From Gammaproteobacteria bacterium (GTDB taxonomy: Bacteria > Pseudomonadota > Gammaproteobacteria > SZUA-229), in NCBI GenBank assembly GCA_013041745.1, contig JABDRN010000100.1, forward strand, positions 1 through 64,000: 64,000 nucleotides of DNA. Direction: 5' to 3'. A program made the translations under genes and the position numbers. The notes under the pieces were generated by a model. It worked only from the letters and a program-made list of their open reading frames with translations, did not search any database and was not told where the DNA came from. Below, piece after piece: positions 29,083 through 40,300 of this stretch (position 1 is its first letter; each line of letters starts with the position of its first letter).

Positions 29083-29340
29083 TGCCCATGGATGGGCGGT
29101 ATGTCGCAAAGAGCCAGGGATGGCGATGCGACGATGCCCATGGATGGGTGGACAGATATTTGCTCCTGCAATATCTGCACTTCCACCATCCGTGGCGGTC
29201 GTATGTCGCAAAGAGCCAGGGATGGCGATGCGACGATACCCATGGATGGGCGGACAGATATTTGCTCCTGCAATATCTGCACTTCCACCATCCGTGGTGG
29301 TCGTATGTCGCAAGGAGCCAGGGATGGTGGTGTAAATATA
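29083..29340 (+). repeat. Tandem 102-bp hairpin-rich repeat (two full copies plus partial copies)
   Basis: Full copies run 29101-29202 and 29203-29304 and differ at 3 of 102 positions. A partial third copy starts at 29305 and fades after about 25 bases, and a fragment of the unit (CCCATGGATGGGCGG) precedes at 29084-29098. Each unit holds several inverted repeats: GTCGCA/TGCGAC (29103-29108 and 29127-29132), CCCAT-GG-ATGGG, CAGATATT/AATATCTG with a 9-base loop (29153-29177), and CCAC/GTGG. Since 102 is a multiple of 3, stop-free frames run through the repeat in several phases, but none looks like a real gene. It is probably a dispersed intergenic repeat family. Confidence 0.92.
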
Positions 29341-29396
29341 TCCGTATAAAAATTTAACAATGCAGGCCATCGCTTGCTTTAATGAAAGGTTTAAAC

Positions 29397-30554
29397 ATGA
29401 GTAGTCACCTATTTACATCCGAATCCGTTTCAGAAGGTCATCCTGATAAAGTCGCTGACCAGATCTCAGACGCCGTACTCGATGCCATCTTCAAACAGGA
29501 TACCAGGGCACGGGTTGCCTGTGAAACCATGATCAACACCGGCATGGTGGTAATCGCTGGCGAAATAACCACATCAGCCTGGGTCGATATGCAGGAAGTG
29601 GTCAGAAACACGATCAAGGAGATCGGTTATAACAGCTCAGAGATGGGCTTTGACTATGCCTCTTGCGCTGTGATCACCTCGATAGACAAACAGTCTGCCG
29701 ATATCGCTGCCGGCGTCGATGAGTCATCTGACCACGAACAGGGCGCTGGTGACCAGGGCCTGATGTTCGGCTATGCCAGCAACGAGACAGATGTTCTCAT
29801 GCCCGCGCCGATCACCTATGCGCACCGCCTGGTAAAACGCCAGGCCGAGTTGCGCAAGAATGGCACCCTGCCCTGGTTGCGCCCCGATGCCAAGAGCCAG
29901 GTTACTTTCCGTTATGAAGATGACAAGCCAGTGGCTATCGACGCGGTGGTTTTATCGACTCAGCACGATCCCGATATCAAATACGAAACCCTGCGTGAAG
30001 CTGTGATCGATGAGATCATCACACATGAGCTGCCCGATCACTGGATCAGCAAAGACACAAAATTCCACGTCAATCCGACCGGTATATTTGTTATCGGCGG
30101 CCCAGTGGGTGACTGTGGCCTGACTGGTCGTAAGATCATTGTTGACACCTATGGCGGTATGGCACGCCACGGTGGCGGCGCTTTCTCCGGCAAGGACCCA
30201 TCTAAAGTTGACCGCTCGGCCGCCTATGCAGGCCGTTATGTCGCTAAAAATATCGTTGCTGCAGGCCTCGCAGAAAAATGTGAGATCCAGGTTTCCTATG
30301 CCATCGGTGTAGCTGAGCCGACATCGATATCGATCCAGACATTTGGCACCGGCAAGGTATCAGATGATAAAATCGTGGAACTTATTCGCGAACACTTCAA
30401 TCTAAAGCCTCGCGGAATCGTAGAAATGCTGGATTTATTGCGGCCTATCTATGGTAAAACAGCAGCTTATGGCCACTTTGGACGTGAAGACGAGCAATTT
30501 AGCTGGGAAAAAACCGATAAAGCGGATGCATTGAGGGCCGCTGCTGGGATATAA
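29397..30554 (+). CDS. metK: S-adenosylmethionine synthetase MetK
   Basis: MetK makes S-adenosylmethionine from ATP and methionine. An ATG occurs at 29382, but the one at 29397 has AAAGG 7 bases upstream and gives the family start [20 protein letters not shown], about 385 residues. Other motifs are [23 protein letters not shown] (adenine site), [20 protein letters not shown], and [19 protein letters not shown] (P-loop-like). It is followed by the SAH riboswitch and ahcY. The region between dnaG and metK holds only the possible small RNA and the repeats. Confidence 0.97.
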   Translation: MSSHLFTSESVSEGHPDKVADQISDAVLDAIFKQDTRARVACETMINTGMVVIAGEITTSAWVDMQEVVRNTIKEIGYNSSEMGFDYASCAVITSIDKQSADIAAGVDESSDHEQGAGDQGLMFGYASNETDVLMPAPITYAHRLVKRQAELRKNGTLPWLRPDAKSQVTFRYEDDKPVAIDAVVLSTQHDPDIKYETLREAVIDEIITHELPDHWISKDTKFHVNPTGIFVIGGPVGDCGLTGRKIIVDTYGGMARHGGGAFSGKDPSKVDRSAAYAGRYVAKNIVAAGLAEKCEIQVSYAIGVAEPTSISIQTFGTGKVSDDKIVELIREHFNLKPRGIVEMLDLLRPIYGKTAAYGHFGREDEQFSWEKTDKADALRAAAGI

Positions 30555-30566
30555 TTCGCAAACTAT

Positions 30567-30668
30567 TTCTGAGGAGCGCTGCAACAGACACCGGTCAAAC
30601 CCGAAAACTGTCAGGCTCAGAAGCAAGAATCCTTTTCTGTTAGGGTATCTTTTTAACAACGGCGCTCA
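30567..30668 (+). promoter_or_regulatory. S-adenosylhomocysteine (SAH) riboswitch upstream of ahcY
   Basis: The leader has the conserved SAH-riboswitch parts in order: CTGAGGAGCGCTGCAAC (30569-30585), the P1 partner CAGGCTCAG (30612-30620), and AACAACGGCGCTC (about 30655-30667). CTGAG can pair with CTCAG to close P1, and GAGCGC (30574-30579) with GCGCTC (30662-30667) for the pseudoknot. Binding of SAH by this RNA turns on genes for SAH breakdown. It lies in the metK-ahcY gap, 30 bases before the ahcY start. Confidence 0.95.
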
Positions 30669-30697
30669 TTTCTTTAATTTTAGATTAGGAGATGAGC

Positions 30698-32122
30698 ATG
30701 AATGCTGTTGTAGATACTAGTTCAAAACAAGACTATAAAGTCGCCGATATTTCACTGGCCGAATGGGGCCACAAAGAGATCCGTATTGCTGAAACCGAGA
30801 TGCCAGGTCTGATGGCACTACGTGAAGAGTACGGTGACGAACAGCCCCTGGCCGGCTGCCGCATCATGGGAAGTATCCACATGACCATCCAGACAGCCGT
30901 GCTGATCGAAACACTGGTCGCACTGGGTGCGGAAGTACGCTGGGTGTCATGCAATATCTTCTCGACGCAGGACCACGCTGCGGCCGCAATCGCTGACCAG
31001 GGTATCCCGGTCTTTGCCTGGAAAGGTGAGACCATCGAAGAATACTGGTGGTGTACCGAGCAGGCGCTGTTATGGCCCGATGGCAAACTCCCTAACATGA
31101 TACTCGATGACGGCGGTGACGCTACCTTACTGGTACACAAGGGTGTTGAGTTCGAAAAAGCCGGTGCTGTACCGCAAGCAAAAGACGACGATAACGAAGA
31201 GTACAAGGCAGTTCTTGAGGTATTACGCCGCAACTTTAAACCGGGTTCGACCACATGGCAGGACATCGCTGCCAGCGTTAAAGGCGTCACCGAAGAAACC
31301 ACGACCGGTGTACACCGCCTCTACGAGATGCAGGAAAAAGACGAACTCCTGTTCCCTGCGATGAATGTAAATGATTCTGCAACCAAATCAAAATTCGATA
31401 ACCTCTACGGTTGCCGTGAATCATTGATAGACAGTATAAAACGTGCAACCGATGTCATGATAGCCGGTAAGATCTGCGTCGTGCTTGGTTACGGTGACGT
31501 CGGCAAGGGCTGCGCCCAGGCTTTCCGCGGTATGGGCGCGACAGTTTGGGTAACAGAGATCGATCCTATCTGTGCTCTTCAGGCGGCTATGGAAGGTTAT
31601 CGCATCGTCGAGATGGATGAAGCTGCTCCATTGGGTGATATCTTTGTCACTACAACAGGCAATGTCAACGTGATCGACCACGACCACATGGCAGCCATGA
31701 AGAACGAAGCTATCGTATCTAACATCGGTCACTTTGATTCTGAGATCAACATCGCCTCTCTGGAAAAATATGAATGGGTTGAGATCAAACCACAGGTCGA
31801 CCATGTGATCTTCCCCGATGGCAAACGCATCATAATATTAGCCAAAGGTCGACTGGTAAACCTTGGCTGTGCCACTGGCCACCCTAGCTTTGTCATGTCA
31901 GCTTCGTTCACCAACCAGGTGATGGCACAGATCGAGTTCTACAAGAACAGTGAAAACTACGAAAACCGTGTTTATATCCTGCCAAAGAAACTTGATGAGA
32001 AAGTAGCACGCCTGCACCTGAAGAAGGTCGGAGCAAAACTGACAACACTATCTCAGCAGCAGGCCGATTACATTAATGTCCCTGTCGATGGCCCATACAA
32101 GCCTGAACATTACCGATATTAA
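30698..32122 (+). CDS. ahcY: Adenosylhomocysteinase (SAH hydrolase) AhcY
   Basis: AhcY splits SAH into adenosine and homocysteine, relieving product inhibition of methyltransferases. Two ATGs compete: 30692 overlaps the AGGAGA ribosome site, whereas 30698 sits 6 bases after AGGAG, so I choose 30698 ([20 protein letters not shown]), about 474 residues. Motifs include [19 protein letters not shown]-binding [22 protein letters not shown] and the C-terminal KPEHYRY. The upstream riboswitch should raise expression when SAH builds up. metF follows after 38 bases and should share this control. Confidence 0.97.
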   Translation: MNAVVDTSSKQDYKVADISLAEWGHKEIRIAETEMPGLMALREEYGDEQPLAGCRIMGSIHMTIQTAVLIETLVALGAEVRWVSCNIFSTQDHAAAAIADQGIPVFAWKGETIEEYWWCTEQALLWPDGKLPNMILDDGGDATLLVHKGVEFEKAGAVPQAKDDDNEEYKAVLEVLRRNFKPGSTTWQDIAASVKGVTEETTTGVHRLYEMQEKDELLFPAMNVNDSATKSKFDNLYGCRESLIDSIKRATDVMIAGKICVVLGYGDVGKGCAQAFRGMGATVWVTEIDPICALQAAMEGYRIVEMDEAAPLGDIFVTTTGNVNVIDHDHMAAMKNEAIVSNIGHFDSEINIASLEKYEWVEIKPQVDHVIFPDGKRIIILAKGRLVNLGCATGHPSFVMSASFTNQVMAQIEFYKNSENYENRVYILPKKLDEKVARLHLKKVGAKLTTLSQQQADYINVPVDGPYKPEHYRY

Positions 32123-32160
32123 TATCTGCATCTTCATACAAAGGATTTCGTGAGTTTCAT

Positions 32161-33018
32161 ATGAATGCAAATAATCGACCGACCAGCTCGGCCGCATCTC
32201 TAAGTTGCGAGTTTTTTCCACCACGCACGGAAGCCGGTGTCGAAAAACTGTTGCTAACACAAAAAAAACTTGATCAAACTTTTCAACCAGAATACTACTC
32301 GGTAACCTTTGGTGCTGGCGGCACAACACGCGACAGCACTCTGGAAGTAGTAAAACTACTGGCGAAAAAAAACATCAATGTAGCACCGCATATATCGTGT
32401 ATCGGCTCCAGCAAGCAGCAGATTACAGACCTGCTAGATCAATATAAAGTGCTTGGCGTTTCGCGCCTGGTGACACTCAGAGGCGACATACCTGAAACAG
32501 GAGAATCGACCAGGGAGCTGTCTCATGCCAATGAACTGGTATCATTCATACGGGAATCAAGCGGTGATCACTTCACTATAGAAGTAGCCGCATACCCTGA
32601 GTACCACCCTGAATCTGAATCACCACAGAGTGATTTCGAACACTTTAAGAACAAGGTAGCCGCAGGTGCTGATGGCGCCATAACACAGTACTTCTACAAC
32701 ATCGACGCCTACCTGCGTTTCATCGACAACTGTCACAAGGCAGACATCAGTATCCCGGTAACACCAGGTATCATGCCGATTACAAATTTTGCCAGCCTGA
32801 CCAGGTTTTCAGATGCTTGCGGGGCAGAGATTCCGCGCTGGATAAGAAAACAGCTGGAAGCCTATGCTGATGACAAGGAAAGCCTGCAGGCCTTTGGCCT
32901 CGATGTCGTCAGCAGATTATGCAATCAACTTTTGGAGCAGGGCGCACCCGGTTTACACTTTTACACATTGAACCAGGCAGACAACACCAATGCTATATGG
33001 AAGAACCTCTCCCTTTAG
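32161..33018 (+). CDS. metF: 5,10-methylenetetrahydrofolate reductase MetF
   Basis: MetF reduces methylene-THF to methyl-THF, the methyl donor for homocysteine. The 285-residue TIM-barrel protein has CEFFPPRTEAGVEK, YYSVTFGAGGTTRDST, LVTLRGDIPE and GADGAITQYFYN, with flavin-site residues in place. The ATG at 32161 has its best ribosome site (AAGGA, 32141-32145) 15 bases away. That site is better spaced for a GTG at 32150, which opens a four-codon frame ending in the TGA that overlaps the metF ATG, so translation may be coupled. The gene completes the SAM cycle set metK-ahcY-metF. Confidence 0.96.
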   Translation: MNANNRPTSSAASLSCEFFPPRTEAGVEKLLLTQKKLDQTFQPEYYSVTFGAGGTTRDSTLEVVKLLAKKNINVAPHISCIGSSKQQITDLLDQYKVLGVSRLVTLRGDIPETGESTRELSHANELVSFIRESSGDHFTIEVAAYPEYHPESESPQSDFEHFKNKVAAGADGAITQYFYNIDAYLRFIDNCHKADISIPVTPGIMPITNFASLTRFSDACGAEIPRWIRKQLEAYADDKESLQAFGLDVVSRLCNQLLEQGAPGLHFYTLNQADNTNAIWKNLSL

Positions 33019-33033
33019 ATTGCGAACAGGATA

Positions 33034-33765
33034 ATGCGTATCACACGTTTATATCATGGTGGCGACCTGCACTGCGGCGACAGCACACGAGTTGATGCAA
33101 ATGCTTCCAACCACCTGATCCGCGTATTACGCAGTAAACCGGGAGCAGATGTAATACTATTCAATGGTGATGGTTATGATTATCTCTGCAAGACTATCGA
33201 CACTGACCCTAAAAAGACATCGCTCTCGATCGAGTCGCGGATAGAGGTCAATAAAGAATCCAGTATATCAATCACCTTGATACAGGGACTATCTCGACAG
33301 GACAGGATGGAGACTACAATTCAAAAATCCATTGAGCTCGGTGTCAACAGGATCATACCTGTAATCTGCCAACGCTCCAACTACAGGCTGACAAAAGAAA
33401 AAGAAACAAAAAAGCTCGAACACTGGCGTAAGGTTGCCATCAGCGCCTGTGAACAGTCTGGTCGTTGTCTCATACCTGAAATTGTGGGCATTACTTCATT
33501 GAAAGAATTAGCTTCATTACTAAGTCCTGATGCACTAAAGTTAAACCTTGATCCTGCAGCGAACGACTCTCTAAAAGAATCGGACTACAGTCATACAGGA
33601 ATAGAAATATTTATCGGCCCGGAAGGCGGATTAAACAATGATGAAAGAGAGGGGCTGACTAGTGATGGATTTAATAATATTAGATTTGGCCCAAGAATTC
33701 TGCGTACTGAAACTGCAGGACCAGCAGTGATCAGTGCTGTTCAAACACTTTGGGGTGATCTATAG
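33034..33765 (+). CDS. rsmE: 16S rRNA (uracil(1498)-N(3))-methyltransferase RsmE
   Basis: RsmE methylates U1498 in the decoding region of 16S rRNA. The 243-residue protein has an N-terminal PUA-like domain (HLIRVLRSKPGADVILFNGDG) and a C-terminal SPOUT/trefoil-knot domain with SIELGVNRIIPVICQRS, IFIGPEGGLNNDE and LGPRILRTETA-like FGPRILRTETAGPAVI. It starts 15 bases after metF and converges on chpC. Confidence 0.96.
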   Translation: MRITRLYHGGDLHCGDSTRVDANASNHLIRVLRSKPGADVILFNGDGYDYLCKTIDTDPKKTSLSIESRIEVNKESSISITLIQGLSRQDRMETTIQKSIELGVNRIIPVICQRSNYRLTKEKETKKLEHWRKVAISACEQSGRCLIPEIVGITSLKELASLLSPDALKLNLDPAANDSLKESDYSHTGIEIFIGPEGGLNNDEREGLTSDGFNNIRFGPRILRTETAGPAVISAVQTLWGDL

Positions 33766-33798
33766 GATACGATGCGTAACAGTGACGAGAGAAGAATA

Positions 33799-34269
33799 CT
33801 AGGCAGCCAGCTGCTCTACCATCTCCACCATGGCATCAACATCAAGAATACTGACACTGGCACCATTGATACGTACTTTTTGCGCGACCATCGGATGCGT
33901 CTCCTCTACCTCATCATCACTTTTTATCTGATCGCGGGTAAAGTGACTGACATGAGGAACACCTGACATCACCAGTCCAAGATAAGGCTGCTCACTTATT
34001 TTGCCTGACTTACCGACCGCGTATAACACCACAGCCTGCGTATTCAGGTTAACCTTGGAAATCTTCTCTCCGCCGGACGCCTCGAAGGAGAGTAGCGGGA
34101 CACCTGCACCTCGCCACGTCATATCTCCGAGGTACCAGTCAGGACCTGTCTCGCTCTGCTCGATATCTTTTACAGAGACAATCTCGGCGACCAGCGCGTT
34201 GGGCACGATAACGTTCTCCTTACGCAGTGTAAGAATGACGCATTTTATTTCTTGTTTGTCTTCAGCCAT
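33799..34269 (-). CDS. chpC: CheW-like adaptor of the pilus chemosensory system (ChpC-like)
   Basis: The 156-residue protein is a single CheW domain: IKCVILTLRKENVIVPNALV at the N-terminus, WYLGDMTWRGAGVPLLSFEA in the middle, and a C-terminal VRINGASVSILDVDAMVEMV. CheW proteins link chemoreceptors to the CheA kinase. It is the last gene of the pilGHIJ-chpA-chpC run, 35 bases after chpA, the position of chpC in Pseudomonas. Sequence alone does not separate it from other CheW paralogues; context does. Confidence 0.85.
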   Translation of the reverse strand: MAEDKQEIKCVILTLRKENVIVPNALVAEIVSVKDIEQSETGPDWYLGDMTWRGAGVPLLSFEASGGEKISKVNLNTQAVVLYAVGKSGKISEQPYLGLVMSGVPHVSHFTRDQIKSDDEVEETHPMVAQKVRINGASVSILDVDAMVEMVEQLAA

Positions 34270-34304
34270 AAACTAATCTCTGATACTTTCTATAATCTAG
34301 TTAC

Positions 34305-37300
34305 TTAGAATGCAGTATGCAATATATCGTTAATATTACTTACCAGGTCATCTTCCTGGAATGGCTTACCAAGATATTTGTTGACACCGATCTCCATCGC
34401 TTTATCTTTATGCTTGGACCCTGTTCTCGAGGTGATCATGATTATGGGCAGGTTTTTCAGACGGTCATCATTCCTCACGAAGCTGGCAACCTCAAACCCG
34501 TCCATACGTGGCATCTCGATATCGAGCAACATAAGGTCTGGCATACGTTCCTGTAACTGATTGGTTGCGTCAACCCCGTCTTTCGCCAATATCACATCGA
34601 TACCATAACGTGAGAGCATGCGCTCTGTAACCTTACGGATGGTAATAGAGTCATCCACCACCATGATCGTTTTACGCTCATCAACGATGACAGGTTCAGC
34701 CTCTTCTACGACAGGTATATGCTCTTTAAACAGGCTATCAGCAACAACAAGTGCAGACATCTCGAGGATCAATACTACTCGTCCATCTGCAAGGATGGTG
34801 GCTCCAGCGATGCCACGGACGCTGCCGATCTGCAAGCCAACTGGTTTCACCACGATCTCACGTCGACCTAACATGTCATCGACATGAAGCGCGAAATGCT
34901 TATCACCAACATGTACCAGCAATACCGGGAACAGCTGTAGCTGTTTAGAGTAATCACCCTGGTTTCCAGTTAACATACCACCGAGATGTTTCAACTCATA
35001 CTCGATGCCGTTGAACTCGTAATGACTGTTCTCGCTATCATAGAAACGCTGTAATTCCAGGCCTGTAATTCGAACCACGCCCTCGATACTCGCTAATGGA
35101 ATAGCAAAAATATCATCTATGGTGCTTACCAGCAGCGCCTGGTTAATCGCGAGCGTGAGTGGTAAACGTATATGGAAAGTGGTGCCTTTACCCTGCTGAG
35201 TCTCAATATCCAGCACACCGCCCAGTTGCTTGATCTCACTATCGACAACGTCCATTCCGACACCACGACCTGCTACCTGTGAAACCTCATCAGCCGTACT
35301 GATACCTGATTGCAGGATAAACTGTAACGCGTCATGATCTGACAGATTAGAATCAGCCGAGATAAAGCCCTGTTTTATGGCTTTTGCCCGAACTTTATCG
35401 ACATCGATACCAGAGCCATCATCTATAACATCGATGACCACGTCAGTACCCTGCCTGTCGACGCTTATCTGGATTCTACCAGTCTCATTTTTTCCGAGTG
35501 ACTTCCTCACTTCAGGTAATTCGATACCATGGGCCACAGCATTACGTAACATATGCTCGAGTGGTGCGATAATCCGGTCGAGTACAGTACGATCGACTTC
35601 GCTGCTGTCTCCGATGATCTCTACTTCGACCTCTTTACCCAGCTCACGTGATATCTGGCGGACGATTCGACGCAAACGTGACGACAAACCACCAAAACGG
35701 ACCATGCGTGTTCGCATCAGACCTTCCTGCAGGTCGGTACTGATACGTGACTCCTGCACCAGCAGGGTCTCAGAATCACGTGTGATCTCTTTCAGGATGT
35801 CGTTGATACTCTCAACGTCACCCGCGGTTTCACCGAGGCTTCGTGTCAGCTGCTGCATCGTTGAGTACTGATCCATCTCCAGCGGATCAAAATTCTCATC
35901 AAATTCTTCCGACGCCTGCTCGTAGCCAGAACGGATCTGTATCTCGGTTTCGATCTCAAGCTTTCTTAACTGTTCTTTCAGTCGTACTACAGTCTGTGTC
36001 AACTCGGACAGGTTAAAACCGAAGTCGGATATCTGTTTACCCATCCGAGCATGATAGATATTCACCTCACCAGCATAGTTGACCAGGCTGTTCAACAGGT
36101 CAGATCGGACACGGACCTGCTCCTGTGAGTCTTTGAAACTCACATCGGTGGCACGTTCACCCCAATGAGGTCTCTCCTCATCGTCAGCTCTTCTAGCCAG
36201 TTTGTCTGCAGCCTGTTTTTCGGTTTCCTGTTTCCTGGTTTCTTCTGCTTGTGTCTTGGCAGCAGCGCCAGGCAATAGAGAGGAGATATCGATATCTTCC
36301 AGCTCTTCATCATACTCACCTGATTCGAGTTCATTCAAATCAACATCGAAGCGTTCGACTGAACGTTTTTCTTCGACTTCACCTCGCATCAACATCTCGA
36401 TACGATTATTCAGATTATTTGCCGTTAACAGTGGTTCACGCTTTCTGACATTACCTAGCATGCCAGTCAGAATATCCAGTGATTCCTGCAACAGATCAAA
36501 CAGTGCTTTATCTGCATTAACTTTATTCTCATCGACCAGGACCACCAGTGATTCGAGGTTATGTGTCAGGTTACCTACTGGTGTTAACTCAGCCATACGC
36601 GCACCACCTTTCAAGGTATGCATGTTTCGCTGCAACTGATGTATATGTTCTGTGGAGTTTGGAGTATTTCTGATCTCGCTTAATGTCTCCTCACAGTTTT
36701 CCAGTAACTCGTCTGCTTCCTCGAGGAATATATCGATCAATTCATCATCGATATCCGCATAAGACATCGCTACTGATGTTTCTTCTATAGTTTCATGCCT
36801 GACTGGTATTGCAGTACTGGCAGCACTTTCAGCTTCATCTATAGCTTCAATCTCACTATCCGAAACATCTTCAGCACCTGGTTCCAACTCAGCCATCTCG
36901 ATACTGAGTTCATCATCCGAGGCTATGTCTTCTACCTCTGACTCTTCTACTATTACCTCGACATCGGGAGTTTCATCGGCATGCCCGGCATCTGCTACAA
37001 CCGCTCCAGTCTCATCTGCTGGCACTGACTTGTCCTGCCATGATCTCTGCAACTGGTCCTGTATCTCGTGCTGAACAACCTTATTGATCTTGTCCTGTAA
37101 CGCCTTGTCATGGGCTGGTAATTTTCCGTTTTCGACAAGTGATAACATCTCAGCTATAGCATGCTCGATCTCCCTCAGTACGCTGGTCACCTCATCAGGG
37201 ATATCATCCTGGCCGCCTTCCTGGCGAGCTTTCACATATTTTTCAGCAGCGCCGCTTATATCAGCGATCGCTTCAACATCTGCAGTGCGGGCACTTCCGT

Positions 37301-40300
37301 AAAGCGTATGGAATGCACGTATAAGATTCTTATCTGCTTTTAAAGGTTTATTTTTCTCTACAGACTCATCAAGCAGCTGCCTGACATTTGAAATATGGCT
37401 CTGGCTTTCATCATAATATATCTTGAGCAACATCGGATCGAGATCCAGATCTTCATCTGCCACCTCAATGACAGACTCACCTTCATCGATCTCTATCTCG
37501 AACTCTTCATTAGCTTCAGATGTTTCAGATAGATCGATCAACATCTCATCATCTGATATCTCGCTGCCTTCATCTGTTACTTCTTCGCCTGCAGAAAGCT
37601 CTAAATCGAAGTCATCCTCTTCTAGTGGGACAGAATCCAGGGTAATAACATCTTCAGCACTTTCGATATCGCCCGCTTCTGTGACCGATACATCCTCCAC
37701 ATCGACAGTCAATGACTCAAAAGAATCTTGCTCGACTGAATCTTCTTCCAGGGCAGGCTCAGGCTCATCGACGGACACTTCAAGATCAGAGATATCTTCA
37801 ACGACATCCTCAGCCACAGGCTCTAATTCGATCAGATCAGTTTCATCAGCAATGGAGATCTCTATTTCTTCATCGCCCTCATCTATGTGCAGCTGTTCTA
37901 TGACCTGTTCTTCGGCAACCAGTTCTTCAATAACCGGCTCTTCTGCCACCAGTTCTTCAATAATCGGCTCTGCTGGTATTGCTTCAGCAGCAACAGGTGC
38001 CGTACTTTCGATCACCACATCCCTGCCTTCTGCTAACGCATCTGCAGTAGACATTAGCTGCGCGATATTATCGACTGGTTCGCGGTTACCCTTTAACTGC
38101 TCAATCAGTTGTGGCAGCACAGCGAGTGCTTCATCGAGTGCATGTAGCAGTGGCTGGCTTACATTGATCTTATTATCTATGATGCGATTGAGCATGTTTT
38201 CAAACTTCCATGCAAACTCGCCTATAAGGTTTGCACCGAGTAAACGGCCACTGCCTTTTAATGTATGGAAGCTTCGTCTGACTACTGCCAGTGCCTCTTC
38301 ATCATCATTGTTTGCCTTCCATTGCGGTAGATATGCATGCAGCTCACCAAGCACTTCCACCGCTTCTTCGATAAATATCTCGACGATCTCTTCATCGGCA
38401 TCATCGGCTAGTATCGCGTATTCACTGATGTCCTGTTGCGCTTCTTCAGTTTTCTTTTCTGCTACGGCCTCTGACTCAGGCTCGGTCGCTTGCTTCTCTC
38501 CTGCTTGATCATCAGCCACTTCTTCTATAACAAGATTTTCTATAGCCTGTTCAGCAGGTTCTACTTCCTGCTCCAGCCGGTTTCCTGCATCGACTGAATC
38601 ACCATATGACTGCGTAATCTTGACCAGTATTTCCGCCGCCTCATCGCCGGCATTTAGACCTTGCTCAACACCTGGACGTCCTTCGGACAGAGCTTCAAAG
38701 AAATACTCGATTGAAGTTACTACATCAGCAACCGTATCCTGCTCCTTGGCGTCTGGCTTATGGTTATTATCGAGCAGTGCAACACGTATATACTTCTGCA
38801 GTTTTTCTATCTGTGATTCGACACGCCCCAGAGGTAGCATCATCGAGACACCGCGAACTTCTTCGAGACGGCTTAGGATAATATTTAGCTGTTCTTTGTC
38901 ACCTATACCCGAGACATAGGCAAGCACAGCTTCTTTCGCTTCACTGAAATTTTTCAGGCCTTCCGATACTACAGTGAAAACCACCTGGCGATACTCGGCA
39001 GCAGGCACCGCCTGCCCCTCATGCTCTCGATTCATATCGATGAAACCGGAGCGTGAATCGATATAATCTTTTAGTTCAGACTCGGCGTTGAGTAACTCGT
39101 AAGCCACATTCGAGACTACTGGCTCACTGATCTCGACTTCACCCTTGATGATTTTCTGTACCACATCGCGTTGATCCATAATAGACTGACGCACGTGACC
39201 CATACCTAACATACCGTAGGTGTCGGCTATCTTTCCTAACTGCTCGGCCACAGGCTCCAGTTGCTCAAGGCTCTGGTCATTGCTCTGCATGAATAGTTCC
39301 AGAACATCTTTAACCTGTACCAGGTCTTCAGTAATGCCTTTCGACACTGTATCGAACAGGTCAGCATTGAGACCACCGATCATTACACCTGAATCATCAG
39401 TCTCCTGCGGGATGAGATCATCCAGGTTATATGCTTCTTTTACTGCGGATATAGACTTACTATCAACCCTGCTCAGACCGACGTAATACAGTATGTTCTT
39501 GAGTAATTCTTTAGAATAGTTTTTACTGAATTCTTCTTCACCTTCATCCAGCACAAGTTTCAACTGGCGGTCTATAGCGCCCAGTAACATCTTGATACTA
39601 AGGTTAGTATCGATACCCTGCTTGATGAGACCTTCTACCAGGGCAGCGGAAACCATCCATACACGTCTTACCTGGTCACTACTGGAAACCTTTTCGAGAG
39701 AATTGAGCACTGCCTTGATACGCTGCAGACCAACCCGTTCCTTGTTGTTACGGATATAATCGAGCAGACCCAGCTGGTAATGTGTGCGTAATCGTTTGAC
39801 CTCACCTTGCAGCTTACCAGCCTCTATCGCAGCCGCATCATAACTATCAGATGTCATCTCTGCATTTTCGATGTCCGGCGAGAACAGCACGCTTTCAGAC
39901 AACAGGCCTTCTTTACGCGCGGTGCGCAGGTCGTTGAACAGCGGCATCAACGAGATAGGAGCATCTTTTTTGCCAGCCTGTATGCCTTCGAGATAGTCCG
40001 GCAGATGCAGCATCGCACGCATCAATACGTCATAGGTATCTTCGGCTCGCTCGACATTACCTTCCAGCAGGGCTGTCGTTGTCAAGCGCATCTCTTCGGC
40101 GAGCATGGCAGCACCGTAGATCTCTACCATCTGCAGTGTGCCGTATATCAGCTGCAGATGCTCGATGCAGTTCTCAAGGTTTTCCTCAGTCTTATTTTCT
40201 ATATATTCATTGAGGTTCGCCTGTGCATCAGACAGAACATCATCGAGCTGCGCCTTTACCCAGCTAAGTGAATTATATTCAACCGTATTATCAACACTCA

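Noticed and set aside
29083-29340. CRISPR-like array
   Set aside because: The 102-bp units are contiguous with no variable spacers, and no cas gene is present. This is a tandem repeat.
29055-29370. Overlapping open frames of 85-101 codons on both strands
   Set aside because: They arise because the 102-bp repeat is a multiple of three and happens to lack stops. They have no ribosome sites, and their products are low-complexity repeats of each other.
28961-29396. SAM riboswitch before metK
   Set aside because: None of the SAM-I, SAM-II or SAM-IV conserved cores is visible; the region is explained by the small-RNA candidate, terminator and repeats.
37423-38508. 361-codon frame on the plus strand inside chpA
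   Set aside because: It is the antisense of the acidic Glu/Asp-rich linker, giving a Ser-rich product with no family features. chpA on the other strand is well supported.
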